Shown: positions 33,969 through 42,485 of the stretch, piece by piece
How the letters are laid out: each line of letters opens with the position of its first letter
How positions within the stretch are numbered: position 1 is the first letter of the stretch
Source: Streptomyces sp. RFCAC02
Lineage (GTDB): Bacteria; Actinomycetota; Actinomycetes; Streptomycetales; Streptomycetaceae
DNA length: 64,000 nt
NCBI RefSeq assembly: GCF_004193175.1
Contig: NZ_SAUH01000001.1
Location: 682,001-746,000 of the forward strand
Direction: 5' to 3'
The notes under the pieces: generated by a model
Told to the model about the DNA's origin: nothing
What the model saw: the letters and a program-made list of their open reading frames with translations, nothing else
Database searches by the model: none
Position numbers and translations under genes: made by a program

Positions 33969-34793
33969 TCACTCCTCGGTCGTCGTCGTGGTTTCTGCCA
34001 GGGAGGCCGTGCGCAGGGTCGAGGTGTGGTCCGCCGCCACGTCGAGGGGGATCTCCACCGTGCCGGACGCGTCCTGTCGTTGGAGTGCGGTGAAGCCGAC
34101 CGTGTAGTCGTCCGCCCAGGCGCAGACCGGTACCTGCACCTGTGACGCGGTCGCCGGGTCGGTCGTCGTCGCGTACTGGCACTTCATCACCGCGTCGCCG
34201 ATGCCCGCCGGCTGCATGTCCTGCGGATCGCCGACCAGGGTCATGCCCCCGCCGCCGTTCTGCTGCGCGCCGAACGTGAGCAGGCCGGACGCCGCCGCCT
34301 CCGGGTCATCGACCGTGCCCCACACACCGAACACCGAAAGGGTCGTGACCTCCCGGCCGTTCAGCTCGGAGAGATCCGTCAGGGAAGCGGCCTCCTCCGG
34401 GGTGATGCCCGCGTAGTAGAGGCCCGACGTGCCCTCCGCGTCCTCGATGCCCAGCTCGGCGAGCCGCTGGGGGTCCAGGTCGTCGGCACTCTCCGCCGCC
34501 CCGGCGATCCTGAAGTCGCCGCTGGTGACGGGCAGGACCAGCGTGTGGGACTCCCCCGACCCGCCGTCGTCCGAGCCGCCGCCCGAGTCGTTCATCGCGA
34601 GGACGGTGAGGGTGGCGATCGCCGCGACGCCCACCACGCCCGCGATCGTCCGGACGGCCTTCTTCCCCCCGCCGCCCCGGCCGCCCTGCTGTCCGTACGG
34701 CCCGGGTGCCGGGGGGCCGTAGCCCTGGCCCGGCGCGTTCGGTCCGTACGGGCCGCCCTGCGCGCCCCCGTAACCCGGCTGTCCCTGACTCAT
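33969..34793 (-). CDS. Membrane-anchored hypothetical protein with Gly/Pro-rich N-terminus
   Basis: 274 aa. Residues 1-45 are Gly/Pro/Tyr/Gln rich (GPYGPNAPGQGYGPPAPG), cytoplasmic; one helix at about 47-66 (TIAGVVGVAAIATLTVLAM); then a Ser/Gly/Asp linker and an extracytoplasmic domain of ~190 residues with two Cys (VMKCQYATT, PVCAWADD) and a Thr/Glu-rich tail. The plan is common in streptomycetes; function unknown. Confidence 0.75.
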   Translation of the reverse strand: MSQGQPGYGGAQGGPYGPNAPGQGYGPPAPGPYGQQGGRGGGGKKAVRTIAGVVGVAAIATLTVLAMNDSGGGSDDGGSGESHTLVLPVTSGDFRIAGAAESADDLDPQRLAELGIEDAEGTSGLYYAGITPEEAASLTDLSELNGREVTTLSVFGVWGTVDDPEAAASGLLTFGAQQNGGGGMTLVGDPQDMQPAGIGDAVMKCQYATTTDPATASQVQVPVCAWADDYTVGFTALQRQDASGTVEIPLDVAADHTSTLRTASLAETTTTTEE

Positions 34794-34867
34794 CGCGTCC
34801 CCTCCGTGCGACGGTTCGCCGCCGCCTCATGATGGTGGCGTCAGCCTAGCGCCGCGCGGGGCGTGGT

Positions 34868-35323
34868 TCAGGGGCGCGGCCAGGGACGGCCCCCGATGCG
34901 TTCGATGTCCGTGTTGAAGCGCCTCAAGTACGCGGCGAACTCGGCGATGTCCTCGTCCGGCCAGTCCTCCATGACCCGGTCCAGGCTGCGGACGCTCCGC
35001 TCGCGCTCCTCGTCGAGCAGGCGCTCGCCCGTCTCCGTGATGCGGAACTTGCGCGCCATCCCGCCCTCCGGGTCGGGGATGCGCTCCAGCAGGCCCGAGC
35101 GGACGGCCGCCGCCGTCTGCCGGTTCAGGGTCGACACGTCGAGACCGAACGCGCCGCTCAGCTCGCCGATGGTCATCGGCCCCTGGACGCGGACGCGGCT
35201 GAGCAGGATGTAGGCGCTGCGTTCCAGCATGGCGCCCTTGCGGTGCTCGCCCATCCGATGCATGTACACGTAGCGCGCGAGCAGCATCTGCTCGTACTCG
35301 ACCTCGTGCGTGGGCCTCACCAT
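34868..35323 (-). CDS. MarR-family transcriptional regulator
   Basis: 151-aa winged-helix regulator: helix-turn-helix MTIGELSGAFGLDVSTLNRQ (about 50-69), wing with IPDPEGGMARKFRITETG. Divergent from a DHA2 exporter 132 bp away, the classic repressor-pump layout; a dyad lies between them. Confidence 0.9.
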   Translation of the reverse strand: MVRPTHEVEYEQMLLARYVYMHRMGEHRKGAMLERSAYILLSRVRVQGPMTIGELSGAFGLDVSTLNRQTAAAVRSGLLERIPDPEGGMARKFRITETGERLLDEERERSVRSLDRVMEDWPDEDIAEFAAYLRRFNTDIERIGGRPWPRP

Positions 35324-35387
35324 GCGTCTCCTCCCGATCGCCCCTGGCCACGGCGTCCTGCGGGCATCCTTTCACGCACCACACGAC

Positions 35388-35404
35388 ATGTGCGCGATAC
35401 ACAT
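35388..35404. promoter_or_regulatory. Likely MarR operator
   Basis: Inverted repeat ATGTG-N7-CACAT (35388-35404), with a further ACATGT at 35406-35411, between the divergent marR and exporter genes and over a plausible -10 (GATACA). A 16-20 bp dyad is the normal MarR site size. Inferred from position. Confidence 0.45.
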
Positions 35405-35455
35405 CACATGTAGGATGCACAGCCTTGTCCCAGTGCCGTCCAGGAGACCGCCCAC

Positions 35456-36913
35456 ATGAATGCCACCCAGCCCACGTCCCGCACCGGGGGCGTGGTCGCC
35501 ACTCTGGCGCTCGCCGGTATCACGGCCGCGATCATGCAGACGCTGGTCACGCCGCTGATCGCCGAGCTGCCGCAGATCCTCGACACCTCCTCGTCCAACG
35601 CCTCCTGGGTCATCACCGCGACGCTGGTGGTGGGCGCCGTGTGCGTGCCCGTGTTCGGCCGGCTCGGGGATCTCGTCGGCAAGCGCCGCATGCTGCTGTT
35701 CTGCGCCGTGCCGCTGGTGATCGGTTCCGTGGTGTGCGCGCTCGCCTCGTCGGTCGTGCCGATGATCGTCGGGCGGTGCCTCCAGGGCATGGGCATGGGC
35801 ATGGTGCCGCTCGGCATCGCCCTGCTGCGCGACGTCGTCCCGCAGGAGAAGCTCAGCTCGTCCATCGCCCTCGTCAGCGCCTCCATGGGCATCGGCGGCG
35901 GCCTCGGCCTGCCCATCGCCGCCGCGATCGCGCAGTACGCGGACTGGCGCGTCCTGTTCTGGGGCTCCGCCGCCCTCGCGGTGGCCATCGGCGTCATGAT
36001 CTGGGCGTTCATCCCCGACGTGCCGCCCGCCGCGAAGGGCCAGCGGTTCGACCTGCCGGGCGCCCTCGGCCTCGGCGCGGGTCTCGTCTGCCTGCTGCTC
36101 GCCGTGTCCAAGGGCGGCGACTGGGGCTGGACCTCCGGCACCACGCTCGGCCTGTTCGGCGCGGCCGTCGTGCTGCTGCTCGCGTGGGGCTTCTGGGAGA
36201 TCCGTACGACCGACCCGCTGATCGACCTGCGCACCACCGCGCGGCCCCGCGTGCTGCTGACGAACGTCGCCTCCGTCTTCGTCGGCTTCGGCATGTACGC
36301 CGGCATGCTGATCACACCGCAGTTGCTCCAGTTCCCCGAGGAGACGGGCTACGGCCTGGGCCAGTCGATGCTGGCGGCCGGTCTGTGGATGGCCCCCGGC
36401 GGCATCATGATGATGATCGTCTCACCGCTGGGCGGCATGCTCACCAACGCGCGCGGCCCGAAGTTCACCCTCGTCTGCGGCGCGCTCGTCATCGCCGCCG
36501 GCTACGGCCTGTCGATGGGGCTCATGGGCACGGCGTGGGGCCTGATGCTCGTCACCATCGTGATCAACAGCGGCGTCGGCCTCGCGTACGGCGCCATGCC
36601 CGCGCTGATCATGGGGTCGGTCCCGGTCGCCGAGACGGCAGCCGCCAACGGCTTCAACACCCTGATGCGCTCGCTCGGCACCTCGGTCGGCGCCGCCGTG
36701 ATCGGCGTGATCCTGTCCCAGATGACGGTCACGATGGGCGGCCACGAGCTGGCGTCGGAGGACGGCTTCCGCACGGGCCTCCTGGTCGGCTGCGGCCTCG
36801 CCGTGATCGCCGCCGCGATCGCCGCCGTCATCCCCGCCGCGCGCCGCGCCGCCGGTGCCGGGGCGGCCACCGGGACGGCCCCCGCGCCGAAGGAGCCCGC
36901 GCTGGAGGGCTGA
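35456..36913 (+). CDS. DHA2-family MFS drug exporter
   Basis: 485-aa, 14 predicted helices: QTLVTPLIAELPQILDTSSS in helix 1, motif A (GRLGDLVGKRRM), PLGIALLRDVVP. AGGAGA precedes ATG 35456. Probably repressed by the divergent MarR protein and induced by its substrate. Substrate unknown. Confidence 0.9.
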   Translation: MNATQPTSRTGGVVATLALAGITAAIMQTLVTPLIAELPQILDTSSSNASWVITATLVVGAVCVPVFGRLGDLVGKRRMLLFCAVPLVIGSVVCALASSVVPMIVGRCLQGMGMGMVPLGIALLRDVVPQEKLSSSIALVSASMGIGGGLGLPIAAAIAQYADWRVLFWGSAALAVAIGVMIWAFIPDVPPAAKGQRFDLPGALGLGAGLVCLLLAVSKGGDWGWTSGTTLGLFGAAVVLLLAWGFWEIRTTDPLIDLRTTARPRVLLTNVASVFVGFGMYAGMLITPQLLQFPEETGYGLGQSMLAAGLWMAPGGIMMMIVSPLGGMLTNARGPKFTLVCGALVIAAGYGLSMGLMGTAWGLMLVTIVINSGVGLAYGAMPALIMGSVPVAETAAANGFNTLMRSLGTSVGAAVIGVILSQMTVTMGGHELASEDGFRTGLLVGCGLAVIAAAIAAVIPAARRAAGAGAATGTAPAPKEPALEG

Positions 36914-36919
36914 GCGCCC

Positions 36920-36962
36920 GGTCCCGGACCGGCGGCCGGAATCCGTCCGCCGGTCCGGGACC
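36920..36962 (+). terminator. Terminator of the DHA2 exporter gene
   Basis: 16-bp perfect stem GGTCCCGGACCGGCGG (36920-36935) and CCGCCGGTCCGGGACC (36947-36962), then AAAACGG. Confidence 0.7.
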
Positions 36963-37016
36963 AAAACGGGCACGGATACGGTTCTCACCAGTGACGCCGA
37001 CGGCGGACGCGGGTCA

Positions 37017-37073
37017 GTACCGGCCGGTACGCCGCGTACGCCCCGGCCCGGCGGGTACGCCGTGTACCGGCCG
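37017..37073. promoter_or_regulatory. Repeated palindromes upstream of msrA
   Basis: GTACCGGCCGGTAC (37017-37030) is a perfect 14-bp palindrome. The half-site GTACCGGCCG recurs at 37064-37073, and GGTACGCCG(C/T)GTAC occurs at 37026 and 37054. The block ends 33 bp before the msrA start codon. Possible regulator site; the regulator is unknown. Confidence 0.4.
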
Positions 37074-37106
37074 ATCCGCAGGTGAGAGACAGAGGAGAGG
37101 ATCACG

Positions 37107-37610
37107 ATGAACGCAGCCACCGAGCGCGCCGTGCTGGCCGGCGGGTGTTTCTGGGGAATGCAGGACCTGATCCGGCGCTTCCCCGGCGTGGTCTCCACCC
37201 GTGTCGGCTACTCGGGCGGGGACGTCCCGAACGCCACCTACCGCAACCACGGCACCCACGCCGAGTCGATCGAGATCGTGTTCGACCCGGAGAAGGTGTC
37301 GTACCGGGACCTGCTGGAGTTCTTCTTCCAGATCCACGACCCGACGACGGCGAACCGGCAGGGCAACGACGTGGGGACCAGCTACCGGTCCGCGATCTTC
37401 TACACGAGCGAGGCGCAGAAGCGGACCGCCGAGGAGACGATCGCCGACGTCGACGCGTCCGGCCGCTGGCCCGGCACCGTCGTGACCGAGGTGTCCCCGG
37501 TCGGCGACTTCTGGGAGGCCGAGCCCGAGCACCAGGACTACCTGGAGCGCTACCCCGAGGGCTACACGTGCCACTACGTCCGCCCCGAGTGGACGCTGCC
37601 GCGCGGCTGA
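37107..37610 (+). CDS. msrA: Peptide-methionine (S)-S-oxide reductase
   Basis: Repairs the S-epimer of methionine sulfoxide in proteins and free methionine. The 167-aa protein has the catalytic motif GGCFWGMQD (Cys at about 13) and the substrate-binding [10 protein letters not shown]-terminal resolving-Cys region: [18 protein letters not shown] ribosome site. Full length. Confidence 0.94.
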   Translation: MNAATERAVLAGGCFWGMQDLIRRFPGVVSTRVGYSGGDVPNATYRNHGTHAESIEIVFDPEKVSYRDLLEFFFQIHDPTTANRQGNDVGTSYRSAIFYTSEAQKRTAEETIADVDASGRWPGTVVTEVSPVGDFWEAEPEHQDYLERYPEGYTCHYVRPEWTLPRG

Positions 37611-37628
37611 CCCCGGCCGGCGCCGTTT

Positions 37629-37658
37629 CCCCCCGGGGGCCGCTGGGCACCCGGGGGG
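37629..37658 (+). terminator. Possible terminator after msrA
   Basis: 9-bp stem CCCCCCGGG (37629-37637) and CCCGGGGGG (37650-37658), 12-nt loop, 18 nt after the msrA stop. Confidence 0.45.
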
Positions 37659-37704
37659 TCGTGAACGGACGCGCGGGCAGACCCACGACGCGGGCGGACC
37701 GCTG

Positions 37705-38739
37705 ATGCGGCTGCGGCACACACGGCCCACCGACCCGGGCTTCGTACGGAAGCGCCACGGCCGGGGGTTCCGCTACCTCGACACGGACGGCCGCCCGCTG
37801 CGGGACACGGCCGCGCTGGAGCGCATCCGCGGCCTCGTCATCCCGCCCGCCTGGCGCGACGTGTGGATCTGCGCGCAGCCGAACGGCCACCTCCAGGCCG
37901 TCGGCACCGACGCCGCCGGGCGCCGGCAGTACCTGTACCACGAGCGGTTCCGCGCGGCGCGGGAGAAGGCGAAGCACGAGCACGTCCTGACCGTCGCCGA
38001 GGCGCTCCCCCGCATCCGCGACACGGCCGCCGGACACCTCGCGCTGCCCGGGCTGCCGGAGGAACGGGTCCTCGGCACGGCGGCCCGGCTGCTCGACATG
38101 GGGTTCTTCCGCGTCGGCAGCGAGCGGTACGCGGACCGCCACAACACCTTCGGCCTGACGACGCTGCGCCGCGACCACGTGCGGTGCGGGCGCGGCCGGG
38201 TGACGTTCGCCTACGCGGGCAAGCACGGGCGGCAGCAGGAGCAGGAGGTCGTCGCGCCGGACGTGTGCCGGGCGGTGACGGCGCTGCGCCGGCGGCGCGG
38301 CGGGGGCGAGCGGCTGCTCGCGTACGGGTCGTCCCGCGCGGGCTGGCACGACGTGACGGGCGAGGAGCTGAACGCCTACCTGAAGGAGTCGGGCGGCGTG
38401 GACGTCACCGCGAAGGACTTCAGGACGTGGCACGGGACGGTCCTCGCGTCCGTCGGGCTCGCGGTGTCGCGGAACGCCGCGCGGACCGAGGCGGCGCGCA
38501 GACGGGCCGTGGCGCGCGCCGTGCGGGAGGTGGCCGACTACCTGGGGAACACGCCGGCGGTGTGCCGCGCCTCGTACATCAACCCGCGGGTCATCGAACT
38601 GTACGAGGAGGGCGTCACCGTCGAACCGGTGCTCCAGCGGCTCGGCGTGGACGCGGCCACGGGGATGCCGGCGACGCAGGGTCCGGTCGAGGACGCGGTC
38701 CTGACGATGCTGCGGACCGGCCGTCCCCCGCGCCGCTGA
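37705..38739 (+). CDS. DNA topoisomerase IB (poxvirus-type)
   Basis: 344-aa type IB topoisomerase that nicks and reseals one DNA strand through a 3'-phosphotyrosine. N-terminal domain FRYLDTDGRPLRD and IPPAWRDVWI; catalytic core with Arg in FRVGSERYA, Lys/Arg/His in AKDFRTWHGTVLA, and nucleophile Tyr in ASYINPRVIE (about 291). It lacks the eukaryotic linker. Scattered in bacteria. Stand-alone gene converging with an MFS gene. Confidence 0.9.
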   Translation: MRLRHTRPTDPGFVRKRHGRGFRYLDTDGRPLRDTAALERIRGLVIPPAWRDVWICAQPNGHLQAVGTDAAGRRQYLYHERFRAAREKAKHEHVLTVAEALPRIRDTAAGHLALPGLPEERVLGTAARLLDMGFFRVGSERYADRHNTFGLTTLRRDHVRCGRGRVTFAYAGKHGRQQEQEVVAPDVCRAVTALRRRRGGGERLLAYGSSRAGWHDVTGEELNAYLKESGGVDVTAKDFRTWHGTVLASVGLAVSRNAARTEAARRRAVARAVREVADYLGNTPAVCRASYINPRVIELYEEGVTVEPVLQRLGVDAATGMPATQGPVEDAVLTMLRTGRPPRR

Positions 38740-38753
38740 CCGCATCCGGCGCG

Positions 38754-40001
38754 TCACGCCGCCCGGACGGGCTCGGACGGTGCGGCGGGCTCGGACGCTG
38801 CCAGGAGCGCGCGCCCGGGGAGCAGGAGCGGGGTGGCGAGCAGCAGGACACCGGCGGCGGCGAGCGCGGTACGAGGGCCGGTGAGCGAGGCGAGGACCCC
38901 CCAGACCGCCGTGAGGGCGGCCTGCGTGAGGCGGCTGCTGACGCTCCACGCGGTGAGGATCCGCGCGGCCCGGTCCGTGGGGGTGCGGCGCAGGCGTTCC
39001 GTGGCGTGGACCGGGTTGAAGACGCCCATGCAGGTGATGAGCAGGGCTTCGACGGCGATGACGGTGACGACCCCCGTGACGCCGGGGCCGGTGAACGCGA
39101 GACCGAGCGGGAACAGCGAGCGGAGCCATCCGGAGACGGTCATGACGCGGTGGCTGCCGTGGCGCCGTACGAGGGGCGCGGAGAGGCGCGCGCCGAGGAA
39201 ACCGCCGAGCGCGGGCACGCCGAAGGCCAGACCGTACTGCCACGCCGGGACGCCGTACTGGTCGAGGAGGAGGACGGTCAGGACCGGGACGCCGGCCGTG
39301 ATCAGGCCGCTGACCAGGATGGAGTTCAGGAAGAGGCGCCGCAGGACGGGATGCCGGAGGATGAACCGCCAGCCGTGCAGGAGACCCGCGGCGCGTGCCC
39401 CGGCGGCCGGGCGGCGGGCCGTGGCGACGTCCCCGCCGCGGATGCGGGAGACCGCGAGCGCGGACAGCAGGTAGCTGACGGAGTCGGCCAGGACGGTGAC
39501 GACCGGGCCGAGCAGGCCGATGAGCGCGCCGCCCAGCGGCGGGCCGGCGGCGGTCGCCACCCAGCTCGTGCCCTCGAACCTGCCGTTCGCGGCGAGCAGA
39601 CGGTCCGCCGGCACGAGGTGCTTCAGGTACGCGCCGGACGCGGCGGTGAAGGCGATCCCGGCGGTGCCCGAGACGACCGAGACGGCCAGCAGGTGGCCGT
39701 ACGTCAGCACGCCGAGCCCGTACGCGGCCGGGACGCTCGCCATCGCGAGGAACCGCAGCAGATCGGTGGCGATCATCACCGGACGCTTGGCCCGGTGCTC
39801 GACCCACGGCCCGAGGGGCACCGCGACGACCGCCGCGACGGCGAGCCCGGCCGCGCCGAGGAGCGAGACCGCGAACGCCGACGAGTGCAGCACGCGGACG
39901 GCGATCAGCGGGAACGCCCCGAAGGCGATCCACGTGCCGTACGTGCTGACGGCGTGGGCCGACCACAGCAGACCGAAACCGGGAACGGATCTCTCGCGCA
40001 C
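38754..40001 (-). CDS. MFS transporter (multidrug-type)
   Basis: 415-aa, about 12 helices. Start set to GTG 40001 (VRERSVPGFGLLWSAHAVST) because GAGGAG lies 4 nt upstream; an ATG at 40043 would add a polar leader covering the operator region. Motif-A-like LVRRHGSHRV. Divergent from a LysR regulator that likely controls it. Confidence 0.85.
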   Translation of the reverse strand: MRERSVPGFGLLWSAHAVSTYGTWIAFGAFPLIAVRVLHSSAFAVSLLGAAGLAVAAVVAVPLGPWVEHRAKRPVMIATDLLRFLAMASVPAAYGLGVLTYGHLLAVSVVSGTAGIAFTAASGAYLKHLVPADRLLAANGRFEGTSWVATAAGPPLGGALIGLLGPVVTVLADSVSYLLSALAVSRIRGGDVATARRPAAGARAAGLLHGWRFILRHPVLRRLFLNSILVSGLITAGVPVLTVLLLDQYGVPAWQYGLAFGVPALGGFLGARLSAPLVRRHGSHRVMTVSGWLRSLFPLGLAFTGPGVTGVVTVIAVEALLITCMGVFNPVHATERLRRTPTDRAARILTAWSVSSRLTQAALTAVWGVLASLTGPRTALAAAGVLLLATPLLLPGRALLAASEPAAPSEPVRAA

Positions 40002-40070
40002 GGGACTCCTCGGGGACAACCGGTGTTTGGGTGCCCGCATCACACCGAGCGGTGGACCTGCGGATCAAAC

Positions 40071-40102
40071 AACCGTTCCCGGGCGAGCCACAACGAACGG
40101 TT
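40071..40102. promoter_or_regulatory. Likely LysR-type binding site
   Basis: Perfect inverted repeat AACCGTT (40071-40077) and AACGGTT (40096-40102), 18-bp spacer, between the divergent MFS and LysR genes and 21 bp before the LysR start. Fits negative autoregulation. Confidence 0.5.
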
Positions 40103-40123
40103 GGGCACCCGTACGCTGGGGCG

Positions 40124-41086
40124 GTGGATACCGAGGCGGTGCGGTCGTTCGTCAGAGCGGCCGAGCTGGGGCAGGTGCGGCACGCGGCGGACGAGCTGGG
40201 GGTGAGCCAGCAGGCGGTCTCCAAGCGGATCGCCGCCCTGGAGCGGGCGCTCGGGGTGCGCCTGTTCGTCCGTACGCCGCGGGGGGTCGAGCTGACGCTC
40301 GACGGCCAGGCGTTCCTGCCGCACGCGCGGACCATCGTGACGGGCGCCGACCGCGCCGTCGCCGCCGTGCGGCCCGGCTCGCGCGCCCTGCGCATCGACG
40401 TCCTCGGGCTGCGGTCCGCGCAGGCCGTCGTCCTGCACGAGTACTGGCGGTCCCGCCCCGGGACCGAACTCGACGTGGTGACCCTCAGGTCCGACGATCC
40501 GCAGGACGCGGTCGCCGCCGTCCGGGCCGGCGAGGTCGACGCCTCGTTCCGCGCCGTCACGGAACCGGCCGCGCTGCCGCCGGACGTACGGATGGTCCAC
40601 GTCCTCGACTCCGCCCTCGAACTCCTCGTCGGCCCCCGGCATCCGCTGGCCTCCGCGCGGACGCTGACGCCGGACCGGCTGCGCGGGCACCGCATCTGGG
40701 TGCCCGGCATCGCGCCGCGCACGGAGTGGGGGGAGTTCTACGACCAGCTCGCCACCGCGTTCGGCCTCCGCGTCGACGGCACGGGGCCGAACTTCGGCAA
40801 CGAGGTGCTCCTCGACGCCCTCGCCGACTCCGCCGGCCTCGCGACGCTCGTCGGCGCGCGCGACCGCTACCTGTGGCCGGCCGGCCACGACCTGCGGCGC
40901 ATCCCGATCGCCGGCCCGGCGCTCGCCTACCCGCTCTTCCTGATCCTCCCCCGGACGGGTCCGCACCCGGGCCTGCGGGCGGTGATCCGCCACTTCCGGA
41001 GCCTGGCGCCGCTCCCCGGGCCGGTGTGGCGCCCGTCCTGGGCGAGGCGCCGCAGCACCAACCCCCCTGTCGGCGACCCCCGTTAG
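40124..41086 (+). CDS. LysR-family transcriptional regulator
   Basis: 320-aa regulator from GTG 40124. HTH in residues 1-60 (SFVRAAELGQVRHAADELGV, SQQAVSKRIAALE), linker, then a periplasmic-binding-like effector domain. Upstream frames run through the intergenic dyad, so GTG 40124 is the right start. Probably controls the divergent MFS transporter. Confidence 0.9.
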   Translation: MDTEAVRSFVRAAELGQVRHAADELGVSQQAVSKRIAALERALGVRLFVRTPRGVELTLDGQAFLPHARTIVTGADRAVAAVRPGSRALRIDVLGLRSAQAVVLHEYWRSRPGTELDVVTLRSDDPQDAVAAVRAGEVDASFRAVTEPAALPPDVRMVHVLDSALELLVGPRHPLASARTLTPDRLRGHRIWVPGIAPRTEWGEFYDQLATAFGLRVDGTGPNFGNEVLLDALADSAGLATLVGARDRYLWPAGHDLRRIPIAGPALAYPLFLILPRTGPHPGLRAVIRHFRSLAPLPGPVWRPSWARRRSTNPPVGDPR

Positions 41087-41095
41087 AGTCGCACC

Positions 41096-41668
41096 GTGGA
41101 TGCTTCGACGAGTTCCCTCGTGGTCGCCGTCGTCGGCGTGGTGGGCACGCTGGTGTCCGGGACCCTCGCGCACCGCGGTGCGCTGCGGTCCAAACGGCTC
41201 GAACTCGACCACCTGCTCAGGGAGCGCCGCGAGGAGCGCGGCGCCGTGGAGCGGCGCGAGAACCTGGAGGCGCGCCGCGCGTCGTACGTGGTGCTGAACC
41301 AGAGCCTGCGCCAACTGCACGGCGCCCTGTGGAGCTGGATGCGGGATCTTGAGGCCGGGCGCGGGGGTGACGGCCCGCCGCCGGAGGTGACGGAGGCCGA
41401 CCATGCCGTCCGCGACGCGTACGCCGAGGCGCAGATGGTCGCGTCGGACGAGGTCCTGGCGGCGGCGTCGGACGTCTGGTGGCTCATGCGGAGCGCCCGT
41501 GAACAGGCGGGCGCGGCGGAGAAGATACGGGAGCTGCTGGAGCGTGCCTCCGGGGGCTTGTACACCGCACGGCAGACGATGCGCCATGATCTCGGGATCA
41601 CGGCACTGCCCGTCGAGCGGCCGGAGGGCTACGGGCAGGCGGCCGACGCCGCCGCCGGGTCGTCCTGA
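41096..41668 (+). CDS. Hypothetical protein with N-terminal TM helix and coiled coil
   Basis: 190 aa from GTG 41096. One membrane helix (SLVVAVVGVVGTLVSGTLA), then long charged helices (LELDHLLRERREERGAVERR) typical of coiled coil, and a second helical part. Starts 9 bp after the LysR stop, so may be co-transcribed. Family not recognised; similar small membrane proteins are common in Streptomyces. Confidence 0.7.
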   Translation: MDASTSSLVVAVVGVVGTLVSGTLAHRGALRSKRLELDHLLRERREERGAVERRENLEARRASYVVLNQSLRQLHGALWSWMRDLEAGRGGDGPPPEVTEADHAVRDAYAEAQMVASDEVLAAASDVWWLMRSAREQAGAAEKIRELLERASGGLYTARQTMRHDLGITALPVERPEGYGQAADAAAGSS

Positions 41669-41718
41669 CTGTCCTCCGGAAGCCGCATGTGTACGGGACG
41701 GCGGCCTAACATCGGCGC

Positions 41719-42288
41719 ATGACACCCCCCGCGTCGCCTGACCTCGACGGGCAGGGAATCCCCGCCGTTTCGTTGTGCGAGTTGGATCTGGCCGAGGACG
41801 CGACCGCGGCGGCTGTGCATCGCATCGGGCGCCGCGCCTACGCGGTCGAGGCCGGACTGATCGGCTTCGACGGAATCCCCGCCCTGCGGGAGAGCGTGGC
41901 GGAGCTGCGGGGCCGGCCGTTGCGCTGGCTCGGAGCGATGACGGACGGCGGACGGATCGCCGCCTTCGTCGCCTGGCGGAGCCTCGACGGAGGGGCGGTC
42001 ATCGATATCGACCGCGTCTGCGTGGATCCCGCGTGGTTTCGCCGCGGCTTGGCGTCACGCTTGATCGGCCACCTGCTGGCCGACCTGGCTCCGCGCGGTG
42101 ACGTCCGGGTGAGTACGGGTACGGACAACCATCCGGCCGTCGCGCTCTATCAGAGTCTCGGCTTTTCCCGCATCGGTACCGGTGAGCCTGTCCCCGGGCT
42201 GCGTATGGCGCACTTCGCACTGACGCGGGACCGCCCCCGGCATCCCGATCGCCGGGCACCACGACCAGGGCCACCGGACGGACAGTGA
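41719..42288 (+). CDS. GNAT-family N-acetyltransferase
   Basis: 189-aa acetyl-CoA-dependent acyltransferase. Motif A: DRVCVDPAWFRRGLASRLIG (R-x-x-G-x-A pyrophosphate loop); motif B: DNHPAVALYQSLGFSRIG. The last ~20 residues are Arg/Pro rich and may be a read-through extension. Substrate unknown. Confidence 0.85.
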   Translation: MTPPASPDLDGQGIPAVSLCELDLAEDATAAAVHRIGRRAYAVEAGLIGFDGIPALRESVAELRGRPLRWLGAMTDGGRIAAFVAWRSLDGGAVIDIDRVCVDPAWFRRGLASRLIGHLLADLAPRGDVRVSTGTDNHPAVALYQSLGFSRIGTGEPVPGLRMAHFALTRDRPRHPDRRAPRPGPPDGQ

Positions 42289-42485
42289 GACGACCGCCTC
42301 CTCGGTGGGGGTGCGGAAGGTGATCCGGGGCATGGGCGTGGTGGCGCCCGGGCGCGCCGGGGGGCCAGGGTTGTCCCGCCCCGCGCGTCGCGTCTGAGAT
42401 GGTTTCAGCGCAATGGCCCTGTTTGCGCTCCTCCGTCGGGGGAAACCAAGCCTGCGGCCCGACGGACGCGTGAGGGAGCGGCGGC

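Noticed and set aside
42055..42333. Leftward 92-aa frame starting MPRITFRTPTEEAVVSLS
   Set aside because: The start looks gene-like, but the rest is antisense to the GNAT gene and loses any protein character; at most a truncated remnant.
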